NCBI GenBank assembly: GCA_016793095.1
Contig: JAEUJQ010000055.1
Location: forward strand, 1-50,338
DNA from: Myxococcaceae bacterium
Lineage (GTDB): Bacteria > Myxococcota > Myxococcia > Myxococcales > Myxococcaceae
Direction of reading: 5' to 3'
Length of the DNA: 50,338 nucleotides
Part shown: positions 42,730 through 50,338 of the stretch, in pieces
How the letters are laid out: every line of letters begins with the position of its first letter
Position numbering within the stretch: the stretch's first letter is position 1
Position numbers and translations under genes: made by a program
The notes under the pieces: model-generated
What the model was told of the DNA's origin: nothing
The model's database searches: none
The model's input: only the letters and a program-made list of their open reading frames with translations

Positions 42730-43733
42730 CACGTCATGGCGTCGATGATGGCCTTCGTGAACTCGGCGGTGTTCGCCTGGCCTCCGAGGTCGCGGGTCTT
42801 CACCCGGCCCTCGCGGAACACCTTGTCCAGGGCGCGCTCCACCCGCCGCGCCTCGGTGGTGAGCTCGAGGTGATCGAGCATCATCACCGACGACAGGAGC
42901 AGCGCGGTCGGGTTGGCCAGGCCCTTGCCGGCGATGTCGGGGGCCGTGCCGTGCACCGCCTCGAAGACCGCCGTCGACGCGCCGATGTTCGCGCCGGGCA
43001 CCACGCCCAGGCCCCCCACGAGGCCGGCGCAGAGATCGCTGATGATGTCTCCGTAGAGGTTCTCCATCACCATCACGTCGTACCGCTCGGGGTTGCGCAC
43101 GAGCTGCATGCACAGGTTGTCGACGATGACCTCCTCGGCCTCGAGCCCGGGGAAGTCGCGGGCCACCTTCCGGAAGCAGTCGAGGAACAGCCCGTCGGAC
43201 AGCTTCATGATGTTGGCCTTGTGCACCGCCGACACCTTCTTGCGCCCCGCCCGCTTCGCGTACTCGAAGGCGAAGCGGCAGATGCGGGTCGAGGCCTTCT
43301 CGGTGATGATCTTCAGCGACTCCACGACGCCCGGCACCACGATGTGCTCGAGGCCGGCGTAGAGGTCTTCCGTGTTCTCGCGAACCACCACGAGGTCGAC
43401 GTTCTCGTAGCGCGTCTTCACGCCGGGCACCGACTTCACGGGGCGCAGCGACGCGTAGAGGTCGAGGCGCTTGCGCAGGGCCACGTTCGCCGACTGCTGG
43501 CCTGAGCCGATGCCGGTCGCGGTCGGCCCCTTCATGCCCACGCCGCTCTTCAGCACCGCGTCCACCGTCGAGTCGGGCAGGTTGGTGCCGAAGCGGGCCG
43601 AGGCGTCGGAGCCGGCGTCGGCGTACTCGAACTCGAGCGGCGCCTTCGCGGCCTCGAGGACCTTCCGGGTCGCGTCCATCACCTCGGGGCCGATGCCATC
43701 GCCGTTGATCATGGTGACTTTGCGGGTCGTCAT
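42729..43733 (-). CDS. icd: NAD-dependent isocitrate dehydrogenase (isocitrate/isopropylmalate dehydrogenase family)
   Basis: 334 residues from the ATG at 43733. N-terminal GDGIGPEV is followed by the substrate-binding stretch SANVALRKRLDLYASLRPVK, RENTEDLYAG (decarboxylase-family Arg/Glu), and the family signature NLYGDIISDLCAGLVGGLG. The order S-x-N-V-x-L-R and the short length fit the NAD-type isocitrate dehydrogenase better than 3-isopropylmalate dehydrogenase or homoisocitrate dehydrogenase, although these are close relatives. It oxidises isocitrate to 2-oxoglutarate in the TCA cycle. A perfect 17-bp palindrome lies just before the start codon. A start 19 codons upstream is possible but would read through that palindrome. 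Confidence 0.88.
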   Translation of the reverse strand: MTTRKVTMINGDGIGPEVMDATRKVLEAAKAPLEFEYADAGSDASARFGTNLPDSTVDAVLKSGVGMKGPTATGIGSGQQSANVALRKRLDLYASLRPVKSVPGVKTRYENVDLVVVRENTEDLYAGLEHIVVPGVVESLKIITEKASTRICRFAFEYAKRAGRKKVSAVHKANIMKLSDGLFLDCFRKVARDFPGLEAEEVIVDNLCMQLVRNPERYDVMVMENLYGDIISDLCAGLVGGLGVVPGANIGASTAVFEAVHGTAPDIAGKGLANPTALLLSSVMMLDHLELTTEARRVERALDKVFREGRVKTRDLGGQANTAEFTKAIIDAMT

Positions 43734-43734
43734 G

Positions 43735-43751
43735 CCTGCTTTCAAAGCAGG
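43735..43751. promoter_or_regulatory. Perfect 17-bp palindrome at the icd ribosome site
   Basis: CCTGCTTT-C-AAAGCAGG is an exact 8-bp inverted repeat with a one-base centre, starting 1 base upstream of the icd ATG on the minus strand. It includes the only purine-rich (AGCAGG) segment usable for ribosome binding. It could be a protein operator or, in RNA, a hairpin that hides the ribosome site, but a 1-nt loop would force opening of the inner pairs. Confidence 0.45.
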
Positions 43752-43800
43752 TTGTCGCAGGTGCGTCACGACCTCGTGGAAAGCGCACACCGGGCCTGTC

Positions 43801-43806
43801 TACGAT
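43801..43806 (+). promoter_or_regulatory. -10-like hexamer TACGAT
   Basis: TACGAT ends 11 bases before the GTG at 43818, a little longer than the typical spacing of these boxes. Confidence 0.3.
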
Positions 43807-43817
43807 GCCAGGCCGTC

Positions 43818-45065
43818 GTGGAGCTCGAGCGCATTCAGAAGAAGGTCGAGGCGGGCGAGCGGCTCGAAGACGACGAGCTCGAGGCGCTCAAGCGCGCCGC
43901 CAGCCAGGAAGGCGGGCCGCAGCTGCGCACCGCGGTCGCCCAGGCGCTGCTCAACGCCGACGCGGTGCTCGAGGCCCTGCAGATCCTCGAGCAGGTGAAA
44001 CGGGACTTTCCGAAGAGCGTGCACGTGCACCTCGCGCTTGGCCGCGCCGCGGTGAGCCAGGAGAAGTGGAGCGACGCCGAGGTCGCCTTCCTCGAGGGAC
44101 TCAAGCTGCAGCCCGACGACCCGGAGCTGCTGACGGCCCTCGCGGTGGTGGCCCTGCGCCGGGGCGAGCGCACCCGCGCCCGCGCGTTGATCGACGACGT
44201 GCTGTCGCGCGACCCCTTCCAGGCCGAGGCCCAGCTGCTGGCCGGCGAGCTGCGCCAGACTGCTCCAGCCGCCGAGTACACGCCCTCGAAGGACGACTTC
44301 CACCACGCGCTGCTCGACCAGCTCAAGCGCCAGTCCACTCCGCACCTCGTGCAGAAGGGGCAGCTGCTGGTGCGCCTGTCGCGCAAGGGCATCGCCCGCC
44401 TCGATCTCGAGGCGCTCTACGAAGACTTCGTCGAGTCGGGGCAGCCGCTCGACCAGGGCGTCGCGGCCGTCGGCCGGGAGATCGCCGAGAAGGCGCTGGC
44501 GGTGCCGGGCGGGCGGCTGCAGTTCCTCTCGCGCGTGTTGCCGGTGCTGCGCGACTCGTCGTTCCTCGAGCGCGCGGAAGGAGCCGTGCGCCGAGAAGGC
44601 CCCGCGGGGTTGTGGATCTTCTACGCCGTCGAGGACCCTGAGTCGGTGCTGTACGTCCCGCAGGGCCTGCTCGACGCGCACCGCATGGGGGTCGACCAGC
44701 TCGACGCGGTCGCGTGGAAGAACCTCGACGCGCGCCCGGCCGAGGTGCGCGCCATCGAGCTCGAGGCAGGGGCGCTCAGGCTCTCGTCGACGGCCACGGG
44801 CCTGTGGTGCATCGCGCACGGGGACGGGCACGACGGCGCGCGGCTGCTGACGGCGACCCACCAGGCGGCGATGGAGAAGCAGGTCGGCGCTGGTCCGTAC
44901 CGCGTCTACCTCGGGCTGCGCGAGCTCGTGCTCTTCTGCCTCGAGAACGACCGCGCGACCGCGGCGAAGATCGAGGGCCTCGACGCCGCGCGTGACGGCA
45001 TCGCTGGAGCATGGCGGCTGGTGGACGGCAAGCTGACGGCCATCGACCCATGGGCCGGCCTCTGA
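43818..45065 (+). CDS. TPR-repeat protein of unknown role
   Basis: 415 residues if started at the GTG at 43818. This start is chosen because the helical sequence ELERIQKKVEAGERLEDDEL begins there and a TACGAT box precedes it. A start at 43752 is possible. Residues about 35-150 form tetratricopeptide-type helices (AVLEALQILEQVKRDFPKS, DAEVAFLEGLKLQPDDPELL, RARALIDDVLSRDPFQAEAQ). The C-terminal 250 residues form a mixed fold with LWIFYAVEDPESVLYVPQGL and ATGLWCIAHGDGHDGARLL, not recognised. It has no signal peptide, so it is probably cytoplasmic. It is divergent from icd. Confidence 0.72.
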   Translation: MELERIQKKVEAGERLEDDELEALKRAASQEGGPQLRTAVAQALLNADAVLEALQILEQVKRDFPKSVHVHLALGRAAVSQEKWSDAEVAFLEGLKLQPDDPELLTALAVVALRRGERTRARALIDDVLSRDPFQAEAQLLAGELRQTAPAAEYTPSKDDFHHALLDQLKRQSTPHLVQKGQLLVRLSRKGIARLDLEALYEDFVESGQPLDQGVAAVGREIAEKALAVPGGRLQFLSRVLPVLRDSSFLERAEGAVRREGPAGLWIFYAVEDPESVLYVPQGLLDAHRMGVDQLDAVAWKNLDARPAEVRAIELEAGALRLSSTATGLWCIAHGDGHDGARLLTATHQAAMEKQVGAGPYRVYLGLRELVLFCLENDRATAAKIEGLDAARDGIAGAWRLVDGKLTAIDPWAGL

Positions 45066-45114
45066 GCCAACTTTCGCGCCGAACGCAGCCGGCAGCCGTG
45101 GTTCACTCGCGGCC

Positions 45115-45936
45115 ATGTTGACCCTCGCCCTCTTCACCGCCCTCGGCGCGACGCCGTCCATCGCGGCGCCGGGCTTCACCTGTACCCGCCTCGAGCCGAC
45201 GCTCTGCGACGCCTACCTCGAGCACTTCGTCGCCAACCTCAGCGCCCGCGGGTTGAAGGTGACGACGAAGAACGACATGGCCGAGCTCATCGGTGTCGAG
45301 CGGCAGAAGCAGCTGCTCGGGTGCTCGGCCACGAGCGGGTCGTGCCTGGCAGAGCTCGCGGGAGCGCTGGGCGTCTCGAGCATTCTCTCGGGCACCATCG
45401 CGCGCACCGAGTCAGGGTTCCTCTCGACGCTGAAGGTCATCGACGCGTCCAACGGAGCGACGAAGTGGTCGGCCACCACGCGCGTCGACACCGAGAAGGA
45501 GCTCTTCGGGTTCTTCGACGTCGAGGCCGGTACGTTGGTGAGCACCATCGCCCCCGACGCGCGACCCGTGCGTGGCGGTGTGCCCACCATCGTGAAGTGG
45601 GTCCCCGCCATGGCTGGCGCAGTCGCCGTGGGAGTCGGCATCGGCCTCCTCGGCGCGTCGATGGGAGAAGCGCAGCACCTGAGAGAGCAGATCGCGAACC
45701 CGCAGCCTCTGGGCAAGGTCCTGGTGGACGAGTTCACCGTCGAGCAGGACATCGTCCTGACGGCTGCGGAGGGCCGCGGGCTCCAGCTCGCCGGGTGGAT
45801 CAGCGTGGGGCTGGGCGGAGCCGCAGTCGTCTCTTCGTTCCTGTGGTGGCTGCTGACGCCGTCTTCGACTGTGAGCACGGCGGTGGTGCCGATCCGCGGC
45901 GGCGGGCTGGTCTCGTTCTCGATGGAGCTGCCATGA
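45115..45936 (+). CDS. Membrane protein with CsgG/FlgO-like N-terminal domain
   Basis: 273 residues. Signal peptide MLTLALFTALGATPSIAA is followed by an alpha/beta domain (LEHFVANLSARGLKVTTKND, CLAELAGALGVSSILSGTIA, STLKVIDASNGATKWSATTR). This has the layout of secreted helper domains such as FlgO/CsgG that use a TolB-N/ABD-like fold. Two hydrophobic helices are present: near residue 165 (WVPAMAGAVAVGVGIGLLGA) and near 230 (LAGWISVGLGGAAVVSSFLW). It overlaps the following lipoprotein gene by ATGA, so the two should act together. The domain assignment is tentative. Confidence 0.68.
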   Translation: MLTLALFTALGATPSIAAPGFTCTRLEPTLCDAYLEHFVANLSARGLKVTTKNDMAELIGVERQKQLLGCSATSGSCLAELAGALGVSSILSGTIARTESGFLSTLKVIDASNGATKWSATTRVDTEKELFGFFDVEAGTLVSTIAPDARPVRGGVPTIVKWVPAMAGAVAVGVGIGLLGASMGEAQHLREQIANPQPLGKVLVDEFTVEQDIVLTAAEGRGLQLAGWISVGLGGAAVVSSFLWWLLTPSSTVSTAVVPIRGGGLVSFSMELP

Positions 45937-47270
45937 AGCGACTGGTGCTGGCTGTGGCGCTCTTCGCCGGCTGTGACGACTTCGACGCGCTGGAGGACGC
46001 CGCGCTGGACGCGGGGCGACAGGCGACCGGAGGAGGTCGGGCCGGCGGTGCGGGCGGCGGGGCTGGTGGTTCCGCGGGCGGTGTCAGCGGTGGCTCCGCG
46101 GGCGGCGTCAGCGGCGGCTCCGCGGGCGGTGGCTCCGCGGGCGGTGGCTCCGCGGGTGGTGTCAGCGGTGGCTCCGCGGGCGGCGTTGGCGGCGGCTCCG
46201 CGGGCGGCGTTGGCGGCGGCTCCGCGGGCGGCGGCCTGTGCGCATCGAACTGCCCTCCCGTCGATGCCGGGTGCGTCGCCTCATGCAATACCCTGGCGTT
46301 GACGTCGGGGCTTGCGCTGGGCAGGCGAGGTCTCGCGCTCGGCACGACCGGCAACCAGGTGTTCCTGGTGTTCGAGGAGGCGGTCGACGGAGGCCCGGGC
46401 TTCGCCGTGTACAGCGACGGCGGCCTCGGCACCTTTCCCGGCTTGCTGAAGGACTTCGACGCACGCCTGAATGAGCTCTTCGTCATCACCTCCAGCGGGG
46501 CCCACGTGTTCGGCACCGGCTCGTGGACCAACGTGGGACTCCCGGACGGAGGCCGAGTCTGTCAGACGGGCGCGGTCTACGCGCACCAGGGCCTGACCAG
46601 ACGCGTTGCTTACTGCGCGTCGGCCAGCGAGTTCGACGTCTACTCGCTGAACAACACCATGTGGACTCACGCCGCCGACGTCCGGCCTCCGAACGCGATC
46701 GCTGTGGCTGAGTCACAGGTGCGACCCAACGGCGGTGACGGCGCGCTTGTGCTCCGCCAGGGGAGCACCTGGTGGTTCGGCTTCGTCGATGCGAATGGAA
46801 TGCGGCTCTACCGTGAGCTCACTGATGTGACGGGGGCCCGAGTGGCCTCGACTGAAGACCAGCGAGCGTGGGCTGCGGCTGCAGCAGACGGTGGCCTTCG
46901 GGTGTGGCGTGTGGACGGAGGATTGTCGGCCTTCCCACCTGCGGCCGCGACTCACATTCCGGGGAACTTCGTTCTGCGCGCGCTTGCGGTGAATGGGATC
47001 CGGACCTCGGTACTCGTCAACTCGCCCAATCGCCAGACGGCGACTCTCCCTGGCGGCGGCGCCTTCGAGTTTGCGCCGGGCAACGACTACGTCCTCATGT
47101 TCACCGAGAACCACACGCTCGTGACGCCACTGGGCAGCGGCGTGACCGGGGCCTGGCTGGGCTTCACCGAAGATCGCCTCCATCTGCTCTACAACTGCAG
47201 CGGTTCGGGTGATGGAGGGTGTTTCCAGATCGCGCCCAACATCGCAGTCCTCACCGAACTTCGTCCCTGA
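45933..47270 (+). CDS. Lipoprotein with GGSAGG linker and possible propeller-like body
   Basis: 445 residues; the ATG lies in an ATGA overlap. MKRLVLAVALFAGC gives lipid Cys14. Residues about 33-100 form a Gly/Ser/Ala/Val linker of GGSAGGVS units. Three cysteines follow (LCASNCPPVDAGCVASC), then a body of about 330 residues rich in short beta strands with recurring sequence types (NQVFLVFEEAVDGGPGFAVY, DFDARLNELFVITSSGAHVF, DGALVLRQGSTWWFGFVDAN). This is consistent with a beta-propeller, but no defining motif is seen. Translational coupling to the preceding membrane protein suggests a two-component surface system of unknown purpose. Confidence 0.75.
   Translation: MKRLVLAVALFAGCDDFDALEDAALDAGRQATGGGRAGGAGGGAGGSAGGVSGGSAGGVSGGSAGGGSAGGGSAGGVSGGSAGGVGGGSAGGVGGGSAGGGLCASNCPPVDAGCVASCNTLALTSGLALGRRGLALGTTGNQVFLVFEEAVDGGPGFAVYSDGGLGTFPGLLKDFDARLNELFVITSSGAHVFGTGSWTNVGLPDGGRVCQTGAVYAHQGLTRRVAYCASASEFDVYSLNNTMWTHAADVRPPNAIAVAESQVRPNGGDGALVLRQGSTWWFGFVDANGMRLYRELTDVTGARVASTEDQRAWAAAAADGGLRVWRVDGGLSAFPPAAATHIPGNFVLRALAVNGIRTSVLVNSPNRQTATLPGGGAFEFAPGNDYVLMFTENHTLVTPLGSGVTGAWLGFTEDRLHLLYNCSGSGDGGCFQIAPNIAVLTELRP
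46030..46235 (+). repeat. GGSAGG-coding tandem repeat
   Basis: About 200 bp of tandem units with core GGCTCCGCGGGCGG, in 15-, 24- or 30-bp blocks, encode the lipoprotein linker. Blocks such as GGCGGCTCCGCGGGCGG recur exactly, which shows recent duplication. Confidence 0.8.
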
Positions 47271-47283
47271 TCCTCTCGAAGTT

Positions 47284-47319
47284 CTGAGGCATACCCGCGC
47301 ACACCCTGCGCCGCCTCAG
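47284..47319. terminator. Inverted repeat between the lipoprotein and beta-propeller genes
   Basis: CTGAGGC (47284-47290) and GCCTCAG (47313-47319) are perfect 7-bp arms separated by 22 bases, just after the stop at 47270. There is no T-tract. It may be a Rho-dependent or processing structure or a protein site. The rest of 47271-47437 shows nothing else. Confidence 0.3.
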
Positions 47320-47437
47320 CATTCTGAGGGGTCGCCACTCACGTAACCCCGCGCGTCCCCTGCCCTTTCTGCTGGCCCGGCCCTCGCACAGCTCAGGCCC
47401 GACTTCAGGCCGGACACGACACTCAGTGGGGAAAACC

Positions 47438-49567
47438 ATGAACTCGACTCGATGGTGGAAGTGGTTGGCAGCAGCGGGCGCGGTCAGCGCGTTCGGGATG
47501 GGGTGCGGAGATCAGACGCCGCAGCCACAGCCGGTGCAGAACCGGGTGTCGCTCACGGCCTTCACCGGCGCGAACTCGTGCAAGGACCTCGAGCAGTACC
47601 TCGAAGACACCGCCGTGCTGCAGATGAAGACCCAGCTCGAGGCCTCACGCGACGAGGTGCCGTCGTGGGGCTGGTGGGGCGGCGGCTTCTTCGGCCGTGG
47701 TGGCCCTGAGGCCTTCGCTGGCGCCACGGACGGCAGGGCGAACGCGGCGCCTCCGCAGTCGGCGCCCACCAACTACACCACCACCAACAACCAGGTCGCT
47801 GGCGTGGACGAAGCCGACTTCGTGAAGAACGACGGCACCCGCATCTTCGCCCTCTCGGGTCAGACGTTGTACGCCGCCCGCTCCTGGCCGGCCGCCGATC
47901 TGGCCGTCCGCGGCACGCTGAAGATCGAGGGCTACCCGCGCGAGATGTTCCTCGAGGGCACCGACCGCGCCGTCATCTTCTCCACCATCTACACCTGGTA
48001 CCCGCTCTCGAACTCGGCCGGTGAGCGCTGCGACTCGCTCGACTGCGGCTTCCACTCGTCGAACACGGTGAAGGTCACCGTCGTCGACGTGTCCGACATG
48101 TCGAACCTGCGCGTCACCCACGAGTACAAGCTGCCCGGCCACTACAACTCGGCCCGCAAGGTCGGCTCGTCGGTGCGCCTCGTCATCAGCGACGACTTCA
48201 ACTTCCCGGCGTCGGTGCGCTGGTGGCCCGAGGTCCAGGGCGTGAACCTGTGGGAGCCCCTCAACAAGAGCCGCCGCATCGAGGAGTTCAACAAGCTCAT
48301 CGTCGCCAACGAGAAGGCCATTCGCGCGCAGACGCTCGCCGAGTGGGTGCCCGCCGGGAAGGTGACCGTCAACGGCCAGACCAGCACCGTGCCGCACGAG
48401 TGCACCGCGTTCTCGAAGGTGAACGCCCCCACCCGCCTGGGCACCGTCTCGGTCGCGACGCTCAACCTCGCGAACCCGACGCGCATCGATCGCTCGACCA
48501 TCATCGCCGAGCCCGGTGAGATCTACGCCTCGCAGAAGAACCTCTACATCGCGACGCGGCACTGGTGGTGGTGGCCCGCTCCGGGTCAGCGCGACACGAC
48601 CTACCTCCACAAGTTCGACATCTCGAGCCCCGACGCCGCGCTCTACGTCGCCTCGGGCACCGTGGACGGTCACATCGTCGATCAGTTCTCGATGGACGAG
48701 AACGCTGCCGGCTTCTTCCGCATCGCGACCACGACTCAGTTCCGGGTGCCTGACACGGCCAACCCGACCAACTGGTGGGGCCGCATGGAGACCACCAACC
48801 GCGTGAACGTGCTCGCCGAGAACTCCGGTTCGCTCGACGTCATCGGCCAGAGCGAGGAGCTCGCGAAGGGCGAGCGCGTCACCTCGGCGCGCTTCATCGA
48901 GGACAAGGGCTTCATGGTCACCTTCCGTCAGGTCGACCCTCTGTTCACCTTCGACCTCTCGGACCCGCGCAAGCCCACCAAGCTGGCCGAGCTGAAGATC
49001 CCCGGCTTCTCCACCTACCTGCACCCGATGGGCCCCAACCACCTGCTCACCATCGGCACCTACGTGCCGGAGCCCGTCAACGGCGTGCAGCCAGACTGGC
49101 GGTCACGCGCGCTGCAGCTCACCATCTTCGACGTCACCGACATGAAGAACCCGCGGCAGTCCCACGTGCAGCTGGTCGGCACCTCGAACGGCTACAGCGA
49201 GGCGCAGCACGAGCACAAGGCGTTCAACTACTTCCCGGCGAAGAAGCTGCTCGCGATCCCCTTCATCGACTGGAACTACAGCGCCTCGGGCGCGGCCTAC
49301 TGGTCGTACTTCGTGTCGGACCTGCGGGTGTTCTCGGTTGACCCCGTCACTGGCTTCACGCCGCGCGGCGCCGTCTCGATGCGCGACCTGTACCAGGTGC
49401 ACAGCTACTACAACTGGTCGTACTACTGGACGCCGCAGGTCCGCCGCAGCGTGATGGCCGACGACTTCGTCTACGCCATCAGCGACTCCGGTATCCGCGT
49501 CGCGAACGTGAACAACCTGTCGCTGCCCATCGCGACGGCCCAGTTCAGCCGGTACGTCGGACAGTAA
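47438..49567 (+). CDS. Secreted beta-propeller-domain lipoprotein (PF09826-like)
   Basis: 709 residues from the ATG at 47438, with GGGGA upstream; an in-frame GTG at 47426 is less likely. Lipoprotein signal WLAAAGAVSAFGMGC (Cys23). The hallmark NNQVAGVDEADFVKNDGTRI with FALSG marks the family of secreted C-terminal beta-propeller proteins distantly related to WD-40. Repeated blades follow: VTVVDVSDMSNLRVTHEYKL, RVTSARFIEDKGFMVTFRQ, LFTFDLSDPRKPTKLAELKI, LTIFDVTDMKNPRQSHVQL, then KLLAIPFIDWNY. The family is found in archaea and several bacterial groups and has no established enzymatic role. It is followed by a long non-coding region. Confidence 0.88.
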   Translation: MNSTRWWKWLAAAGAVSAFGMGCGDQTPQPQPVQNRVSLTAFTGANSCKDLEQYLEDTAVLQMKTQLEASRDEVPSWGWWGGGFFGRGGPEAFAGATDGRANAAPPQSAPTNYTTTNNQVAGVDEADFVKNDGTRIFALSGQTLYAARSWPAADLAVRGTLKIEGYPREMFLEGTDRAVIFSTIYTWYPLSNSAGERCDSLDCGFHSSNTVKVTVVDVSDMSNLRVTHEYKLPGHYNSARKVGSSVRLVISDDFNFPASVRWWPEVQGVNLWEPLNKSRRIEEFNKLIVANEKAIRAQTLAEWVPAGKVTVNGQTSTVPHECTAFSKVNAPTRLGTVSVATLNLANPTRIDRSTIIAEPGEIYASQKNLYIATRHWWWWPAPGQRDTTYLHKFDISSPDAALYVASGTVDGHIVDQFSMDENAAGFFRIATTTQFRVPDTANPTNWWGRMETTNRVNVLAENSGSLDVIGQSEELAKGERVTSARFIEDKGFMVTFRQVDPLFTFDLSDPRKPTKLAELKIPGFSTYLHPMGPNHLLTIGTYVPEPVNGVQPDWRSRALQLTIFDVTDMKNPRQSHVQLVGTSNGYSEAQHEHKAFNYFPAKKLLAIPFIDWNYSASGAAYWSYFVSDLRVFSVDPVTGFTPRGAVSMRDLYQVHSYYNWSYYWTPQVRRSVMADDFVYAISDSGIRVANVNNLSLPIATAQFSRYVGQ

Positions 49568-49576
49568 GACAGGGGC

Positions 49577-49611
49577 GAGCCCGGGCGCGTCAGGAGCGTG
49601 GCCCGGGCCTC
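49577..49611 (+). terminator. GC-rich hairpin after the beta-propeller gene
   Basis: GAG-CCCGGGC (49577-49586) pairs with GCCCGGG-CCTC (49601-49611), giving ten pairs with one bulged base and a 14-nt loop, 10 bases after the stop. No T-run follows, so it is at best a T-less intrinsic terminator. Confidence 0.4.
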
Positions 49612-49796
49612 GTCGATCGACCGCGCTTCACCCCGCTGGTTCCAGAGGAATGGCCGGGGGCCTGGCTCACTGAGTGGGCGGGCTGGAAGCGCAGGTCTGA
49701 ACGGGTCGTCGGCCTGGTGCCGGCGGCCCGCTTCGCTTTTTCTGAAGTCCGCCGCGGAGAACGAGAACCGCCCGGCCAACCAGGAGGGCTCGCCGC
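49612..49796. other. Non-coding spacer with a long inverted repeat
   Basis: No supported gene. The inverted repeat GACC-GCGCTTC (49619-49629) with GAAGCGC-AGGTC (49686-49697) has 11 pairs and one bulge, around a GC-rich loop. It might be part of a structured RNA or just the edge of the repeat region that follows. Confidence 0.3.
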
Positions 49797-50290
49797 GAGG
49801 ACAAGTCTAGCCACCGTCCGCGTGGTCAACGTTGTTCTCGCGACTCGGATGCCTGACCGGCGACATCGCCCGCAGCGCCCGACTCCGACCCCTCGCCTTG
49901 CGCGACCAGGAGGCTCGCACCGAGAACAAGTTCAACCACCGTCCGTGGCGTCAACGTTGTTCTTGGGTGCGCAGACCTCGGCCAGTCCGCGCCACCCCGC
50001 GCCCCCGCAGACGCCTCCCGGAGCCCCACGAGAACGAGTTCAACCACCGCCCGCGTGGTCAACGTTGTTCTCGCTGTGAGTTCGGAACATCGCCCCCAAC
50101 ACCCGGCGGCGACCCGACACCTCGCGCGACCCGGAGGCTCGCCGCGAGAACAAGTTCAACCACCGTCCGCGTGGTCAACGTTGTTCTCGCGGTTCGGATG
50201 TCCCTCGACGACATCGCTCCCAACGCCCGGCGGCGACCCGACACCTCGCGCGACCAGGAGGGCTCGCCGCGAGAACGAGTTCAACCACCG
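49797..50290. repeat. Array of 43-bp hairpin repeats (4 full, 1 half copy)
   Basis: Full copies are at 49797-49839, 49922-49964, 50030-50072 and 50146-50188; a left half-copy is at 50271-50290. Spacing is 108-125 bp. Each copy has arms of the type GAGAACAAGTTCAACCAC and GTGGTCAACGTTGTTCTC around a CGTCCGC loop; the arms are imperfectly complementary (about 14 of 18 positions). The sequences between copies are themselves related (for example CCCGACACCTCGCGCGACC before copies 4 and 5), so the array is a degenerate tandem repeat of a larger unit. I see no gene inside it. Short open frames here are repeated translations of the unit. Confidence 0.8.
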
Positions 50291-50338
50291 AGAGCGGAAT
50301 ACAACACGTATTAACTCAAGGCAATACACCCAAAGACG
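50291..50338. other. AT-rich segment that breaks the repeat array
   Basis: After the fifth left half-repeat the sequence changes abruptly to a stretch much richer in A+T (for example ATACAACACGTATTAACTC), which has no counterpart after the other copies. It may be the boundary of an insertion or of the next gene's control region. The window ends before this can be told. Confidence 0.35.

Noticed and set aside
49797-50290. Possible CRISPR array or integron attC array
   Set aside because: Repeats are hairpin-like and regularly spaced, but the intervening sequences are related to each other, not unique spacers. No cas genes lie in the window. attC core sites (RYYYAAC/GTTRRRY) and gene cassettes are absent.
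50291-50338. Insertion-sequence end at the right edge
   Set aside because: Only 48 bases are visible, with no terminal inverted repeat or target duplication that can be shown.

Overview
The window looks like a chromosomal segment of a myxobacterium (Myxococcota, most likely Cystobacterineae). The evidence is a very high G+C content with strong third-position bias, two Hanks-type Ser/Thr kinases with C-terminal membrane anchors, about a dozen predicted lipoproteins (several with GG(S/T/V)AGG linkers and cysteine-rich modules), a MYXO-CTERM-like tail, and a CheA/CheW/CheY/CheC cluster. No phage, integrase or transposase gene was seen. This taxonomic call is an inference from gene families.

Layout. 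1-1662 (-) is the N-terminal part of a cysteine-rich lipoprotein running off the left edge. 1751-4720 (+) carries a stand-alone GspE/PilB N-domain protein, an AT-rich spacer, and a TetR regulator with a CxxCH-containing lipoprotein. 4724-10114 (-) holds a secreted TPR protein and an integrin-like lipoprotein with EGF, cadherin-like and FG-GAP parts. 10406-17952 (+) begins with a TonB-dependent receptor and two lipoproteins in overlapping frames. It continues with a fibronectin-like surface protein, a candidate selenocysteine lipoprotein and a two-module cysteine-rich protein. 18024-19134 has two small hypothetical genes and tRNA-Phe(GAA).

19199-33741 mixes signalling and catabolism: a Ser/Thr kinase, a fumarylacetoacetase-family enzyme, a second kinase with a TPR membrane protein and a cysteine-rich lipoprotein, an FHA protein, maiA, hppD, an apparently exported pirin, two lipid- or membrane-anchored proteins, and hmgA. 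HppD, HmgA, MaiA and the FAH enzyme make a complete homogentisate route from 4-hydroxyphenylpyruvate to fumarate and acetoacetate, spread over at least three transcription units. 34302-37754 (-) is cheW-cheY-cheA-cheC with no receptor, CheR or CheB in view. 37808-43733 (-) has a giant TPR/transglutaminase lipoprotein, a 42-aa membrane peptide, a lipoprotein and NAD-type isocitrate dehydrogenase. 43818-49567 (+) has a TPR protein, a two-gene membrane/lipoprotein pair and a beta-propeller lipoprotein. The right end (49568-50338) is non-coding and carries a degenerate array of 43-bp hairpin repeats cut off by a short AT-rich segment.

The main points of interest are: (1) 16884-17417, where one reading frame is interrupted only by a TGA in the redox position of a UxxC motif, with a hairpin that fits a bacterial SECIS; (2) a recurring TAnnnT-like hexamer 6-9 bases before many start codons that lack a Shine-Dalgarno sequence, which suggests leaderless or short-leader mRNAs; (3) several palindromes placed like operators; and (4) the right-end hairpin array.
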